A model generated the notes under the pieces. It was not told where the DNA came from, made no database searches, and saw only the letters and a list, made by a program, of their open reading frames with translations. A DNA stretch of 64,000 nucleotides from CBDDEC01 sp965198045. Lineage in GTDB: Bacteria; Chloroflexota; Dehalococcoidia; UBA2979. A program made the position numbers and the translations under genes. Positions 8,763-17,520 of this stretch are shown here, in pieces. The stretch is from assembly GCA_965198045.1 (NCBI GenBank), contig CBDAOL010000012.1, forward strand, positions 310,001-374,000. The letters run 5' to 3'. How positions within the stretch are numbered: the first letter of the stretch is position 1; each line of letters begins with the position of its first letter.

Positions 8763-10067
8763 TTAGATGTAACGGAGTTCCTTTGCCTGCTGGGTCAATT
8801 CCTCCCGGAATTTGGGGTGCGCGAGGCCGATCAGGGCAAGCGCTCGCGCTCGACTGGACATGCCTTTGAGGTTGGCGGCTCCATACTCGGAGACGACCCA
8901 GTGCACCTCGGTACGGGGCGTCGTGACTACAGCGCCGGACTTGAGCGTAGGCACCACGCGCGACACCTCGCCCCCGCGGGCCGTCGAGTAGAAGGCGATG
9001 ATCGACTTGCCACCTGGGGCGTCGAAGGCGCCTCGGGCATAGTCGTGCTGGCCTCCGGTGCCGGAGAACTGCGCCGTCCCCATCGACTCGGAGCAGCACT
9101 GGCCGGTGAGGTCGACCTCGATCGTGGAGTTCACCGAGATCATGTCGTTGTTGCGAGCGATGTTCGGCGGGAAGTTCACGTAGGAGACGGGATGAGCCTC
9201 GATGTACGGGTTGTCGTCCAGGAACTCGTACATCCGGGTCGAGCCCGCGGCGAACGAGTAGAGGGCCTTGCCGTGGTGGAACGTCTTCTTCGAGCCATTG
9301 GCGACGCCCGTTTCGACCAGATCGACCATCGAGTCGACGAACATCTCAGTGTGGATGCCCAGGTCCTGGTGCTCCATGAGGGACTTCGCGACGGCATTCG
9401 GCACGCCGCCGATGCCGAGCTGGATGGTCGCGCCGTTCGGGATCATCTCCGCGATGAGCTGACCCATCGCCACATCCTCTTCGCGTTCGGGCGGGACCGG
9501 CAGCTCGTTCAGCGGTGCCTCGTTCTCGACCAGCGCGTCGACCTCTGAGACGTGGACCCAGCTGTCGCCGTGCACGCGCGGCATGTTTGGATTGACCTCA
9601 GCCAGCACGACGTCAGCGGCCGCGATCGCCGCCTTGTTGGTGTCGACGTTCGTGCCGAGGCTCATGTACCCGTGCTTGTCGACGCGCGAGACGCAGATCA
9701 ATGCGACGTTGACGTCCATGAACTCGGTGTAGAGCCGGGGCACCTGATGGAAAAACGCCGGCGTGTAGACCGCGACACCATCGGTGATCAGCTTGCGGTC
9801 GGCGCCCGAGGCGAAGATCGACTCCCAGTTGATCACGTCCTGCACGTCGGGGGTCAGGATCGACTGGGCGCTCGCGCCCATGGGGAGCAGCGAGGTCATG
9901 CGCAGGCTGGAGAGGCCACCGGACCTGGCGCGCTCGGCGACCGCGTGCAGCAGGGCCGGGGGCTCGCCGACGGCGTTGCCCTGCACGACGAGCGAGCCAT
10001 CGGGGATCAACTCGACCGCCTCGGCGGCAGTGCGCAGCTTGTCGCGGTACTCGTTCTCCCACGCCAT
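8763..10067 (-). CDS. Acetyl-CoA hydrolase/transferase family (4-hydroxybutyrate CoA-transferase-like)
   Basis: A 434-residue, two-domain family I CoA-transferase. The probable catalytic Glu is Glu241 in GIHTEMF, which forms the glutamyl-CoA thioester. Other family landmarks are GIGGVPNAV (CoA loop), SVNSTIEVDLTGQ and GTGGQHDYARGA. Such enzymes move CoA from acetyl-CoA to a carboxylic acid such as 4-hydroxybutyrate, acetate or succinate. The gene stands alone, flanked by the aap operon and the luciferase-like pair, all on the minus strand. With the hydratases and thiamine-dependent lyase nearby, activation of an organic acid for beta-oxidation-type breakdown is a reasonable inference. Confidence 0.93.
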   Translation of the reverse strand: MAWENEYRDKLRTAAEAVELIPDGSLVVQGNAVGEPPALLHAVAERARSGGLSSLRMTSLLPMGASAQSILTPDVQDVINWESIFASGADRKLITDGVAVYTPAFFHQVPRLYTEFMDVNVALICVSRVDKHGYMSLGTNVDTNKAAIAAADVVLAEVNPNMPRVHGDSWVHVSEVDALVENEAPLNELPVPPEREEDVAMGQLIAEMIPNGATIQLGIGGVPNAVAKSLMEHQDLGIHTEMFVDSMVDLVETGVANGSKKTFHHGKALYSFAAGSTRMYEFLDDNPYIEAHPVSYVNFPPNIARNNDMISVNSTIEVDLTGQCCSESMGTAQFSGTGGQHDYARGAFDAPGGKSIIAFYSTARGGEVSRVVPTLKSGAVVTTPRTEVHWVVSEYGAANLKGMSSRARALALIGLAHPKFREELTQQAKELRYI

Positions 10068-10151
10068 CGTGGTTCCCTTCGCTGCCGTACGGTCCCTCGC
10101 CGCGCGCGCAGTATAGGCACGACGAGGCGGCGCGTGGCGTCGAGGGCGTGG

Positions 10152-11207
10152 TCAGGCGTCGGCGAGCCGCTCTCGAGCGGCCGGCAGCACCTCATGCGCC
10201 ACCCGCTCGAGGTAGCTCGCCGCGCCGGCGTCGGGCATCGGCGGGTTTGGGATCGGGTGCAGCACGATCCAGTCGAACTGCGCCGACGAGCCCTCGAGGA
10301 TCGCGACGAGCTGGTCCACAATCGCCGCAGCGTCTCCTGACAGGCAGAAGGCCTCGGCGACCGCGTCGTCGAGGAACGCGACCGCCCGTCCTGAGGCTTC
10401 GAGGTCCGGCGCGTGGTGAAAGTCCGGCCAGACCGAATGCTGCTCCTTGAGCTCGTCCGGATGCGGTCCGGTCCAATCGAACCCGGGCGCATCGAACAGC
10501 GTTGGCGAGTACTCGTAGTACCCGGCCGCCATCGACCGCGCCATCAGCGCGGCGCGCTCCGGATCGTCGACGAAGACCGTGTGGAAGACCGCGCCCAGAC
10601 CCACCGAGGTGGGATCGCGCCCCTCCTCACGCGCGCCGGCGTGGATCGCCTCCACCGCCCGATCGATGTTTGCCGTGTGCGTGCCGACGCGGATTAAGAC
10701 GCCGTCTGCGCTGGCGCCGGCCGATCGCAGCGTGCGAGGTCCGCCCGCCGCGGTCCAGATCGGGACCGAGCGATGGTGCGGCAGCCTCGCTGGTCGCGCC
10801 GCGCCGAGCTCGACCGCCTCGCCATCGAGCAGCGAGCGCATCAGGCGTGCGCCGTCCTCCAGTTCGGCGACGCGCGCCGGGCGCAGTCCGGCCAGGCGCA
10901 CCGCCGTGTCGCCGATGCCCCAGCCGAGGAGCGTGCGGCCCGGTGCAAGGTCGTCGATCGTCGCGATCGAGGAAGCCGTGACGCTGGGGTGGCGCGTGAC
11001 GGGGTTCGTCAGCAACGGCCCGATCATGATCGCCGAGGTCGCCTGTGCCGCCGCAGCGAGCAGCACGTAGGTGTCGCGGCGGAGCAGCCGCGAATCGAGG
11101 AGGAAGGCCCCGTCCCAGCCGTGTTCCTCCGCGCGGCGCACGTCCTGCGCGAACGCCTCGACGCTGCTCACGTCGAAGCGGTTGAGCCCGAAGCGGGGAG
11201 CGCTCAT
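10152..11207 (-). CDS. LLM-class flavin-dependent oxidoreductase (luciferase-like)
   Basis: A 351-residue luciferase-like TIM barrel using FMN or F420. Recognisable parts are FGLNRFDVSS at the start, AFLLDSRLL, the IGPLLTNPVTRHP segment and LGWGIGDTA. The catalytic substrate cannot be assigned. Its start overlaps the end of the next upstream LLM gene by four bases (ATGA, 11204-11207), so the pair is co-translated and may form a two-component or heteromeric enzyme. Multiplication of LLM enzymes is known in some Chloroflexota lineages such as SAR202, where they are linked to degradation of recalcitrant organic matter. Confidence 0.92.
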   Translation of the reverse strand: MSAPRFGLNRFDVSSVEAFAQDVRRAEEHGWDGAFLLDSRLLRRDTYVLLAAAAQATSAIMIGPLLTNPVTRHPSVTASSIATIDDLAPGRTLLGWGIGDTAVRLAGLRPARVAELEDGARLMRSLLDGEAVELGAARPARLPHHRSVPIWTAAGGPRTLRSAGASADGVLIRVGTHTANIDRAVEAIHAGAREEGRDPTSVGLGAVFHTVFVDDPERAALMARSMAAGYYEYSPTLFDAPGFDWTGPHPDELKEQHSVWPDFHHAPDLEASGRAVAFLDDAVAEAFCLSGDAAAIVDQLVAILEGSSAQFDWIVLHPIPNPPMPDAGAASYLERVAHEVLPAARERLADA

Positions 11208-12262
11208 GCCGGGCTGGCGACCTCCTCGTTGACCTCGCGTACGAGGTCCATGAGCTGCCCGAGGTGTTCGAGCTGCTCGCCGATGCCGTCCCCGCGGACG
11301 CCCGCGCGGAAGGTCCTGATGCCGGCGTCGCGGTAGAGCCGCAGCCGCTCCTTCACCATGTCGGGCGTGCCGAGCAGGTTCGCCTTCAGCGCCATCTCGA
11401 TCGGCACGAGGTCACGCGCCTCGTCCCGTTTGCCCTCGAGCCAGAGCCGCTGCACGGCCTTCGCATCGTCCTCCCAGCCCTGGCGGCGGTAGGCGTCGTT
11501 GTAGAAGTTGTGCCGGGCGGATCCCATCGCGCCGAGGGAGAACGCGAGGCCCATCGCGTGCCGCTTCGCGGCCGCCTCGATGTCGTCGGTGAACTCGACC
11601 GCGCCGCCGACCTGCAGGTCGATGTCGTCGAGGCTGCGACCGGCTGTCTTGGCGCCCTCGCGGATGAGGTCGATGAAGACATCGGCGGTTTCGGGCACGA
11701 ACGAGGTGCCGATCCAGCCGTCGGCCAACTCGCCCGTGAGCCGCAGGTTCGCGGGCCCCAGCGACGCGACGTAGATCGGCAGGTCCTCCACCAGGGGCGC
11801 GGAGGTGCGGAGCGCCTTCCCCTCGCCGCCCGGCAGCGGTAGCTGGTAGACCCGGCCGTCGTAGGCGGCGCGCTCGCCACGGGCGATCATCCGCACGATC
11901 TCGATCAGCTCGCGCGTGCGGGTGATCGGGCGGGCGTACGGCACGCCGTGCCAGCCCTCCACGACCTGCGGACCGCTGGCGCCGACGCCGAGCAGGAAGC
12001 GGCCGCCGGTCATCGAATGCATCGACATCGCCGTCATCGCCACGTTGGCCGGTGTGCGTGCGCCGTTCTGCAGGATCCCGGTGCCCAGCTTGATCGTTGA
12101 GGTATGCGAGGCGATGTAGGCGAGCGGCGTGATGGCGTCATGCCCCCACGTCTCCGCCGTCCAGATCGAATCGACGCCGAGCCGCTCCGCCTCGACGGCG
12201 AAGTCGATGCGGCTTTGCCAGTCCTCGGTCCCGTTCGCTGAGAGGCCGACGGAAACGCGCAT
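11204..12262 (-). CDS. LLM-class F420-dependent oxidoreductase (luciferase-like)
   Basis: A 352-residue luciferase-like oxidoreductase. The start MRVSVGLS, SIWTAETWGHDA, the IKLGTGILQNGARTP segment and GRFLLGVGASGPQVVEGWHG match the F420-dependent branch (methylene-H4MPT reductase/FGD-like). ATG 12262 is preferred over GTG 12277 because GGGGGTGAG falls between them as a ribosome site. It is the first gene of a two-gene operon with the LLM at 10152. The cofactor assignment is from family resemblance only. Confidence 0.92.
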   Translation of the reverse strand: MRVSVGLSANGTEDWQSRIDFAVEAERLGVDSIWTAETWGHDAITPLAYIASHTSTIKLGTGILQNGARTPANVAMTAMSMHSMTGGRFLLGVGASGPQVVEGWHGVPYARPITRTRELIEIVRMIARGERAAYDGRVYQLPLPGGEGKALRTSAPLVEDLPIYVASLGPANLRLTGELADGWIGTSFVPETADVFIDLIREGAKTAGRSLDDIDLQVGGAVEFTDDIEAAAKRHAMGLAFSLGAMGSARHNFYNDAYRRQGWEDDAKAVQRLWLEGKRDEARDLVPIEMALKANLLGTPDMVKERLRLYRDAGIRTFRAGVRGDGIGEQLEHLGQLMDLVREVNEEVASPA

Positions 12263-12322
12263 GTCACTCACCCCCACGTTGAGCTTGATGTGAGCCGACG
12301 GTAGCAGCGCCGTGGCTGCCCG

Positions 12323-13990
12323 CTAGTACCCCATCAGCGCGTTGGCGCCGCGGCCAGCGCGCGGGATTGGCCAGATCGCGTTCGGGTCGACGCGCACGTT
12401 GATGCATGCCGGTGCGTTGGCGAAGGCGCGTTCGAGGGCCGGGCGGAGGTCCGCCGGATCCTCGACGTGCTCCGAGTGGCCACCGAAGGCATCCATGATG
12501 CGGTCGTAGCGCGCGCCGGGCTGGTACATCGCGACCGGCTCCGGGTGGCCGTCCTCGAACATCTGACCCTCGAGGACGGCGCCCATGATGCCGTCGTTGT
12601 TGTCGACGACGAAGACGATCGGCAGGCGGTAGCGCACAGCGGTCTCGACCTCGAGACCGTTGAAGCCGAAGGCAGCGTCGCCGTTGAGGCTGAGCACCGG
12701 CGTGCCGGGGCTCGCCAGCGCCGCGCCGACGGCGAATGGAACACCGACGCCCATGCAGCCGTTCGAGCCGGAGTTGAGACGGGCTGCCGCCGTGTAGCTG
12801 GGCAGCATCTGCCGCGCTGTCGAGAACGAGATCTGACCGTCGACGGTGATGATCGTCTCGCGTGGGATGACGTCGCGGATCTCGCGCATCAGGCGGTGGT
12901 GCGTCATTGGCACGGCGTCCGAGTCGACGAACGGACGCACCGCCTCCTCGTTCGCCGCAATCGTCTCGCGCAGATCGTCGAGCCACGGTGACTCGCGCGG
13001 GAGCGCGCCCTCCGAGGTGAGCGCGGCGTTCAACTGCTCGAGCACCGCTCCGACGTCGCCGGCGATACCGATGTCGACCGACCTCGTACGGCCGAGCTCA
13101 GCGGGATCGATGTCGACGTGGATCACGGTCGCGTCCTCGGCGAAGGCGCGGCCGAAGCCGAACATCCAGTTGAGCCGAGCGCCGAGGATGATGATGGCGT
13201 CCGCGGTGCGCATCGCCTGCGAGCGGGCGGCAGCGACGTTGAGCGGGTGGTCGTCGGGAATGAACCCGCGACCCATCGGAGAGCTCAGGAACGGCGCGTC
13301 GAGGGACTCAACGAGAGTCGTCAGCTGCTCCGGCGTCGTGGACCAGCGCACGCCCTTGCCGATGAGGACGAGCGGCCGCTCGGCCTCGCGCAGAGCGTCG
13401 GCCGCGCGCTCGATGGCGCCCGGGTCACCGGGCGGGCGCGACGGTGGATCGACCTTCGGCGCTGCGCGTATGCGCTCCTCCTCGACGGTCGCATTCAGCA
13501 CGTCGCCGGGGAGGTCGATGTAGACCGGACCCGGGCGGCCAGATTCGGCCTCGCGTACGCCATAGGCGATGAGCTCCGGGATCCGCTCCGGGCAGGTGGC
13601 CTGCGCCTGCCACTTGGTGACCGGGCGCATCATCGAGACCGAGTCGCACTCCTGGAAGCCGCCGAGACCAGCGGTGGCGAGGGAAGACGACCCGCCGAGG
13701 ATGAGCAACGGCATCGCGTTGTCATAAGCAACGTGAGCGCCCGTCACCGCGTTCGTCACGGCGGGGCCGGAGGCGAGCAGGCAGGCACTGATCGAGTTGG
13801 CGACATAACCATAGGCGGTCGCGCTCAGCGTGGCGGCTTGTTCGTGTCGCACGCCGATCGGCCGCACACCAGCTGCGCCACAGGCGCCGACGGCTTCGAT
13901 CACAGGGCCGCCGACGACCGTGAACACCGTGTCGATCCCTTGCTGGGACAGTCCCTGCGCCACCAGGGCGCTCCCATTGACCTCGCTCAT
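12323..13990 (-). CDS. Thiamine-diphosphate-binding lyase/decarboxylase (2-hydroxyacyl-CoA lyase or acetolactate-synthase-like)
   Basis: A 555-residue three-domain ThDP enzyme. The activating Glu is Glu50 in GVRHEQAA; the central domain begins about residue 195 (ALREAERPLVLIGKG); the ThDP/Mg motif starts with GDA at 437 and ends with Asn464-Asn465. GDA rather than GDG is a tolerated variation. It lacks the FAD and valine-site hallmarks I would expect in acetolactate synthase, and there is no regulatory subunit next to it, so oxalyl-CoA decarboxylase/2-hydroxyacyl-CoA lyase-type activity is more plausible. It would fit with the CoA-transferase and enoyl-CoA hydratases nearby. Confidence 0.9.
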   Translation of the reverse strand: MSEVNGSALVAQGLSQQGIDTVFTVVGGPVIEAVGACGAAGVRPIGVRHEQAATLSATAYGYVANSISACLLASGPAVTNAVTGAHVAYDNAMPLLILGGSSSLATAGLGGFQECDSVSMMRPVTKWQAQATCPERIPELIAYGVREAESGRPGPVYIDLPGDVLNATVEEERIRAAPKVDPPSRPPGDPGAIERAADALREAERPLVLIGKGVRWSTTPEQLTTLVESLDAPFLSSPMGRGFIPDDHPLNVAAARSQAMRTADAIIILGARLNWMFGFGRAFAEDATVIHVDIDPAELGRTRSVDIGIAGDVGAVLEQLNAALTSEGALPRESPWLDDLRETIAANEEAVRPFVDSDAVPMTHHRLMREIRDVIPRETIITVDGQISFSTARQMLPSYTAAARLNSGSNGCMGVGVPFAVGAALASPGTPVLSLNGDAAFGFNGLEVETAVRYRLPIVFVVDNNDGIMGAVLEGQMFEDGHPEPVAMYQPGARYDRIMDAFGGHSEHVEDPADLRPALERAFANAPACINVRVDPNAIWPIPRAGRGANALMGY

Positions 13991-14126
13991 CGGAACCCCT
14001 CTGACATGCGCATCCGGCCGGTGTCCGACCGGATGTGGTGTGGTGCGTTAGGCGATGCCAGGCGACGGCGCTCAAGTGAGGGAGCGGCTCGGTGCGCCGT
14101 GGGTCAATCTGTTGACGTAACGGTGG

Positions 14127-14300
14127 CTAGTTCTTGCGAGCTCCGGAGCGCACGACCCAGCCCTTGGCGACCGCGTTGGAGAACTCCTTCTCGGCGCCGC
14201 AGAACTTGCAGTGCCCCGTGCTGGTGAGCCCGCCCGGGCTCGGCAATACCCAATGGTGGGCACACTCTTCGGTCATGGCGTTCGAAGCTTGGGATGCCAC
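14127..14300 (-). CDS. Small CxHHW...CxxC zinc-ribbon-like protein (57 aa)
   Basis: A 57-residue protein with Cys13, His15-His16-Trp17 and a CKFC pair at 31 and 34, followed by EKEFSNAV. The spacing of Cys/His before a Gly-rich turn and a CxxC suggests a small zinc ribbon. I chose GTG 14300 because AGGAG lies 8 bases upstream; ATG 14276 would remove the first eight residues but keep all ligands. Similar small proteins recur in Chloroflexi genomes to my knowledge, without assigned function. It faces an enoyl-CoA hydratase gene across about 130 bases. Confidence 0.72.
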   Translation of the reverse strand: MASQASNAMTEECAHHWVLPSPGGLTSTGHCKFCGAEKEFSNAVAKGWVVRSGARKN

Positions 14301-14428
14301 GGGGGAGACTCCTTGGACGAAGCGCGATGTGGGCCGCCGAAGCGACGCGGGATGAACACCCTAACAGAACAGACCGGCGACGTGTGCTTCGCGCTGCCCG
14401 CCTCTATCATCCCGCGGGGGAGGCGGCG

Positions 14429-15178
14429 ATGACCGAGTACGAGACGCTCCGCGTCGAGCGTGACGACACCCTCGAAGGGCTCGTCACCATCATCCTCGAC
14501 CGACCCGAGTCGCTCAACGCGATCAGCCGACAGATGCACGAGGAGCTGCAGGATGCCTGCCGCGTGCTTCGCGACGATGCCTCCGCACGTGTGGTGATTT
14601 TGACCGGCGCTGGCCGTGCCTTCTCGGCTGGCGCCGACCTGAAGCAGCCCCCGATCGAGGCGCCGACCTCGGAGGCCGAGGCGCGCATCCGGGCATCGCA
14701 GGGCAACCGCACCTGCGAAGCGATCGAGGCGCTGCCGCAGGTGACGATCGGCGCGGTCAACGGGCTGGCGATCGGCGGCGCCGTGGTGTTCCTCGCCTGC
14801 CTCGACCTGCGGTTGGCAGCGCGCAGCGCCTGGTTCTCGATCCCGGAAGTCGACCTGGACATCCCGCTGACGTGGAACGCGCTACCGCGACTGATGCGCG
14901 AAATTGGACCTGCGAGGACGAAGGAGCTCGTCATGACCTGTGACCGCTTCGAGGCCGCACAGGCGGAGCGGTGGGGCTTCCTGAACCACGTGGTCGACGA
15001 CGACGAGCTGCTGCCGCGTGCGCGCGAACTGGCCTCGACGCTGCTCGCCAAGGACGACCTATCGATCGCGCGCACCCTTTCGGCGACGCGCGCATTGGCC
15101 GAGGCGATGGCGCCGACCTACGTGACACATGCCGACCCGGATTACTTGATGCGCGGCCGACGCCGCGAGGAGGGCTGA
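14429..15178 (+). CDS. Enoyl-CoA hydratase/isomerase family protein
   Basis: A 249-residue crotonase-fold protein. The two oxyanion-hole segments are AGRAFSAGADLK and NGLAIGGAVVFLACLD, and one active-site acidic position is present in SIPEVDLDI. GGGGGAGG lies 5-8 bases before ATG 14429. The family hydrates or isomerises acyl-CoA double bonds. The next gene, an epoxide-hydrolase-like enzyme, begins 5 bases after the stop, so they are one operon. A second paralogue is at 25251. The exact CoA substrate is unknown. Confidence 0.93.
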   Translation: MTEYETLRVERDDTLEGLVTIILDRPESLNAISRQMHEELQDACRVLRDDASARVVILTGAGRAFSAGADLKQPPIEAPTSEAEARIRASQGNRTCEAIEALPQVTIGAVNGLAIGGAVVFLACLDLRLAARSAWFSIPEVDLDIPLTWNALPRLMREIGPARTKELVMTCDRFEAAQAERWGFLNHVVDDDELLPRARELASTLLAKDDLSIARTLSATRALAEAMAPTYVTHADPDYLMRGRRREEG

Positions 15179-15183
15179 GGACG

Positions 15184-16041
15184 ATGGCGGTGCGGATCGA
15201 GGAGATCGAGGCGAACGGACTGACGTTTACCTGCCGGCTGGACGGACCCGACGACGGTCAACTCGTCGTGCTCCTCCACGGCTTCCCCGAGACCTCGAGG
15301 ATGTGGTTGCCGCTGATCGAGCGGCTCGCGTCCGAGGGCTACCGCGTGATCGCGCCGGACCAGCGTGGCTACAGCCCGGGCGCGCGACCTGCCGAGGAGT
15401 CGGCCTACGCCTACCCGAACCTCGTCGACGACCTCTTTGCCCTCGTCGATGCGGTCGGCGGGGATCGCTTCCACCTCGTGGCCCATGACCACGGCGCGGG
15501 CGTCGGCTGGACCGCTGCGGGGGCGCAGCCGGAGCGAGTCGCCAGCTACGTCGCGATGTCCGTGCCGCACGTCACCGCGTTCAGCCGGGCCATTGCCGAG
15601 GACGAAGATCAGCAGCAGCGCAGCCAGTACATCATCTTCTTCCGCCAGCCGGGCGGCGTGGCCGAGCAGGCGTTCGCGGCCAACGAGTTCGAGGGCCTGC
15701 GCAACATCTGGTCGGAGAGCGACGAGGCGGAGGTGGCGGAGTACCTCGAGGTGTTCCGGCAGGAGGGCGCGCTCACCGGCGCGCTGAACTGGTACCGCAA
15801 CCTCAACGAGCCGGGCAGTGGTGTGGCGATCGAGGTGGGCGACATCACGACGCCAGTGCTGATGATCTGGGGCAACCAGGACAATGCGATCGGCCGCACT
15901 GGCGTCGAGGCGGGCGAGGCGTACATGAAGGGCTCGTACCGCCTGGCCGAACTCGACGCCGGGCACTGGCTGATCCAGCAGGAACCACAACGCGTCTGCG
16001 ACGAGGTTGTGTCGCACCTCGTGGCCCATCCGATCGCGTAG
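15184..16041 (+). CDS. Alpha/beta hydrolase, epoxide-hydrolase-like
   Basis: A 285-residue alpha/beta hydrolase. The oxyanion motif HGFPE is at 32-36, the nucleophile elbow is AHDHGAGVGW with Asp102, and the catalytic His is about 261 in DAGHW. An Asp nucleophile in this setting points to epoxide hydrolases or haloalkane dehalogenases rather than esterases; HGFPE favours epoxide hydrolase. It is translated just after the enoyl-CoA hydratase gene, so it may remove epoxides in the same degradation route. GAGGAGGG within the preceding gene's end supplies the ribosome site. Confidence 0.92.
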   Translation: MAVRIEEIEANGLTFTCRLDGPDDGQLVVLLHGFPETSRMWLPLIERLASEGYRVIAPDQRGYSPGARPAEESAYAYPNLVDDLFALVDAVGGDRFHLVAHDHGAGVGWTAAGAQPERVASYVAMSVPHVTAFSRAIAEDEDQQQRSQYIIFFRQPGGVAEQAFAANEFEGLRNIWSESDEAEVAEYLEVFRQEGALTGALNWYRNLNEPGSGVAIEVGDITTPVLMIWGNQDNAIGRTGVEAGEAYMKGSYRLAELDAGHWLIQQEPQRVCDEVVSHLVAHPIA

Positions 16042-16057
16042 CGGACGGCGGTCGAGG

Positions 16058-16219
16058 CTAGGTCGGATCGACGAAGGCGCTGAGCGCGATCACCACGAGG
16101 CCACCGACAGCGAGGAAGCCGTATTGGAGCTTGCGGGCCATTGGCTTGTTCTCGGAGGTCCACAGCAGCCAGACGCCAGCAATGAACGGGATCCAGGCCA
16201 GCCAGAACGTATAGAACAT
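16058..16219 (-). CDS. Small membrane protein (53 aa)
   Basis: The frame encodes 53 residues with two predicted transmembrane helices: FWLAWIPFIAGVWLLW near the start, then a basic loop (KPMARKLQ) and GFLAVGGLVVIALSAF. It is convergent with the epoxide-hydrolase-like gene and sits 59 bases downstream of the metallo-beta-lactamase gene's neighbourhood on its own short frame. GAGAGG lies about 9 bases upstream of the ATG. Composition and amphipathic layout look coding; no family is recognised. Confidence 0.6.
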   Translation of the reverse strand: MFYTFWLAWIPFIAGVWLLWTSENKPMARKLQYGFLAVGGLVVIALSAFVDPT

Positions 16220-16278
16220 CGCGCGTGCCTCTCGGCGGCTGGCCGGGCGGACTTCCCCGGCGTCCGGCCGTGTTCAGG

Positions 16279-17400
16279 CTACACGCGTTCCCAGCGCACC
16301 TGCTGGTCGTCGTGGTGCTCGCGGACGCGACCGTCCTCCTCGAGCAGCCGCAGGTGCGCCAACGTTTCGCCGAGCGCGCTGCGTTTCTTGAAGATGTTGA
16401 ACGTGCTGTAGGGCTTGTTCCAGGTCACCTCCGAGGAGACATCGCTGGCCGTCGCCGCGCGGTCACCAATGCCGGCGAGCACCTCCTCGAGGCGCTCGTC
16501 GTGGTGCACCTGCAGCTCGTTGCAGCGCGCAGGCAGGTCGTCGATCAGCGCCTCGTGCGCGGGCAGTGCGCGTGACGTGTCGAAGGCGGCCACCTTGCGC
16601 AGCGAGTCGAGGTACTCGGCCAGCGGGCTGCGGTGGATCTCTTCGTCCTCCTGCGACAGCGAGCAGTTGGGCGTGATCCGCGAGAGCACGTGGTCGCCGG
16701 TGAAGAGCACGCGCTGGTTGCGCTCGTAGAGGCAGAGGTGACCGGGCGTGTGCCCCGGCGTCCAGATCGCCTCGACGGCCCAGCCGTCGAACTCGAGGAC
16801 CTCGCCGTCGTCGAGCTCACGGTCGGCGCCTTCGACGCGGATCGACCAGGAGCGCCGCTCGGTCTCGGTCGAGACATCGCGAGACGCTGACGCGCCATTG
16901 CCCTTGCTGGAGCGCGAATCGCTCGCCCACGGCGGGCCGCCGCGGCCGCGCATCGCGCGGTGGCTCGCTTCCACCTCCTCGGCGTCAACGCCGTGGCGGA
17001 TCAGCCACTCATCATTGCGGCGCATCCAGTCCTCGCCGTGCTCGCCACCGCTCGGGTGTGAGCCGCGGTGCCATTCGGCCTCGCGGCGGGTCATCACCAG
17101 CTCGCAGTCGGGCGACTGCTCGCGGATCCAGTCGGCCATGCCGAGGTGATCCGGGTGCGCATGGGAGACGATCAGTCGCTCGATCTGGGACGGCTCGTAA
17201 CCGAGCGTCGCCAGCTGCGCGGTCAGCGACTCGGTCGCCTCGGCAGTGCCGTAGCCGGAGTCGAAGAGCGTGATGCCGTCGGTGCCTTCGAAGACGTAGG
17301 GCATGATCCACGGCAGCGCCGTGCTGGTCATCGGCGTCGCCAGGCGATGCAGGCCCGGTGCCATCTCCTCGATCGGCGGGGCCTCGTTGAGCGTGGTCAT
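16279..17400 (-). CDS. MBL-fold metallo-hydrolase
   Basis: A 373-residue metallo-beta-lactamase-fold hydrolase. The metal motif SHAHPDHLG gives His80, His82, Asp84 and His85; later ligands are in TPGHTPGH and FTGDHVL. A C-terminal winged-helix-like region (about 290-370, SALGETLAHLRLLEEDGRV) resembles the LACTB2-like group. The middle holds a low-complexity Ser/Arg insert about residues 155-185. Members are thioesterases, lactonases or nucleases; a small-molecule hydrolase is more likely in this catabolic setting. Confidence 0.92.
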   Translation of the reverse strand: MTTLNEAPPIEEMAPGLHRLATPMTSTALPWIMPYVFEGTDGITLFDSGYGTAEATESLTAQLATLGYEPSQIERLIVSHAHPDHLGMADWIREQSPDCELVMTRREAEWHRGSHPSGGEHGEDWMRRNDEWLIRHGVDAEEVEASHRAMRGRGGPPWASDSRSSKGNGASASRDVSTETERRSWSIRVEGADRELDDGEVLEFDGWAVEAIWTPGHTPGHLCLYERNQRVLFTGDHVLSRITPNCSLSQEDEEIHRSPLAEYLDSLRKVAAFDTSRALPAHEALIDDLPARCNELQVHHDERLEEVLAGIGDRAATASDVSSEVTWNKPYSTFNIFKKRSALGETLAHLRLLEEDGRVREHHDDQQVRWERV

Positions 17401-17520
17401 CGAACCTCCGGTCCTCGCCCGTACCGCAGATGCGGACTCGGGTCGGGGCGTCAGCAGCCATCATGCCTGCTCCGCGAGCAACGCACGAACCGTCGAGGCG
17501 CGTTCAAGCCCTTACGTGCG

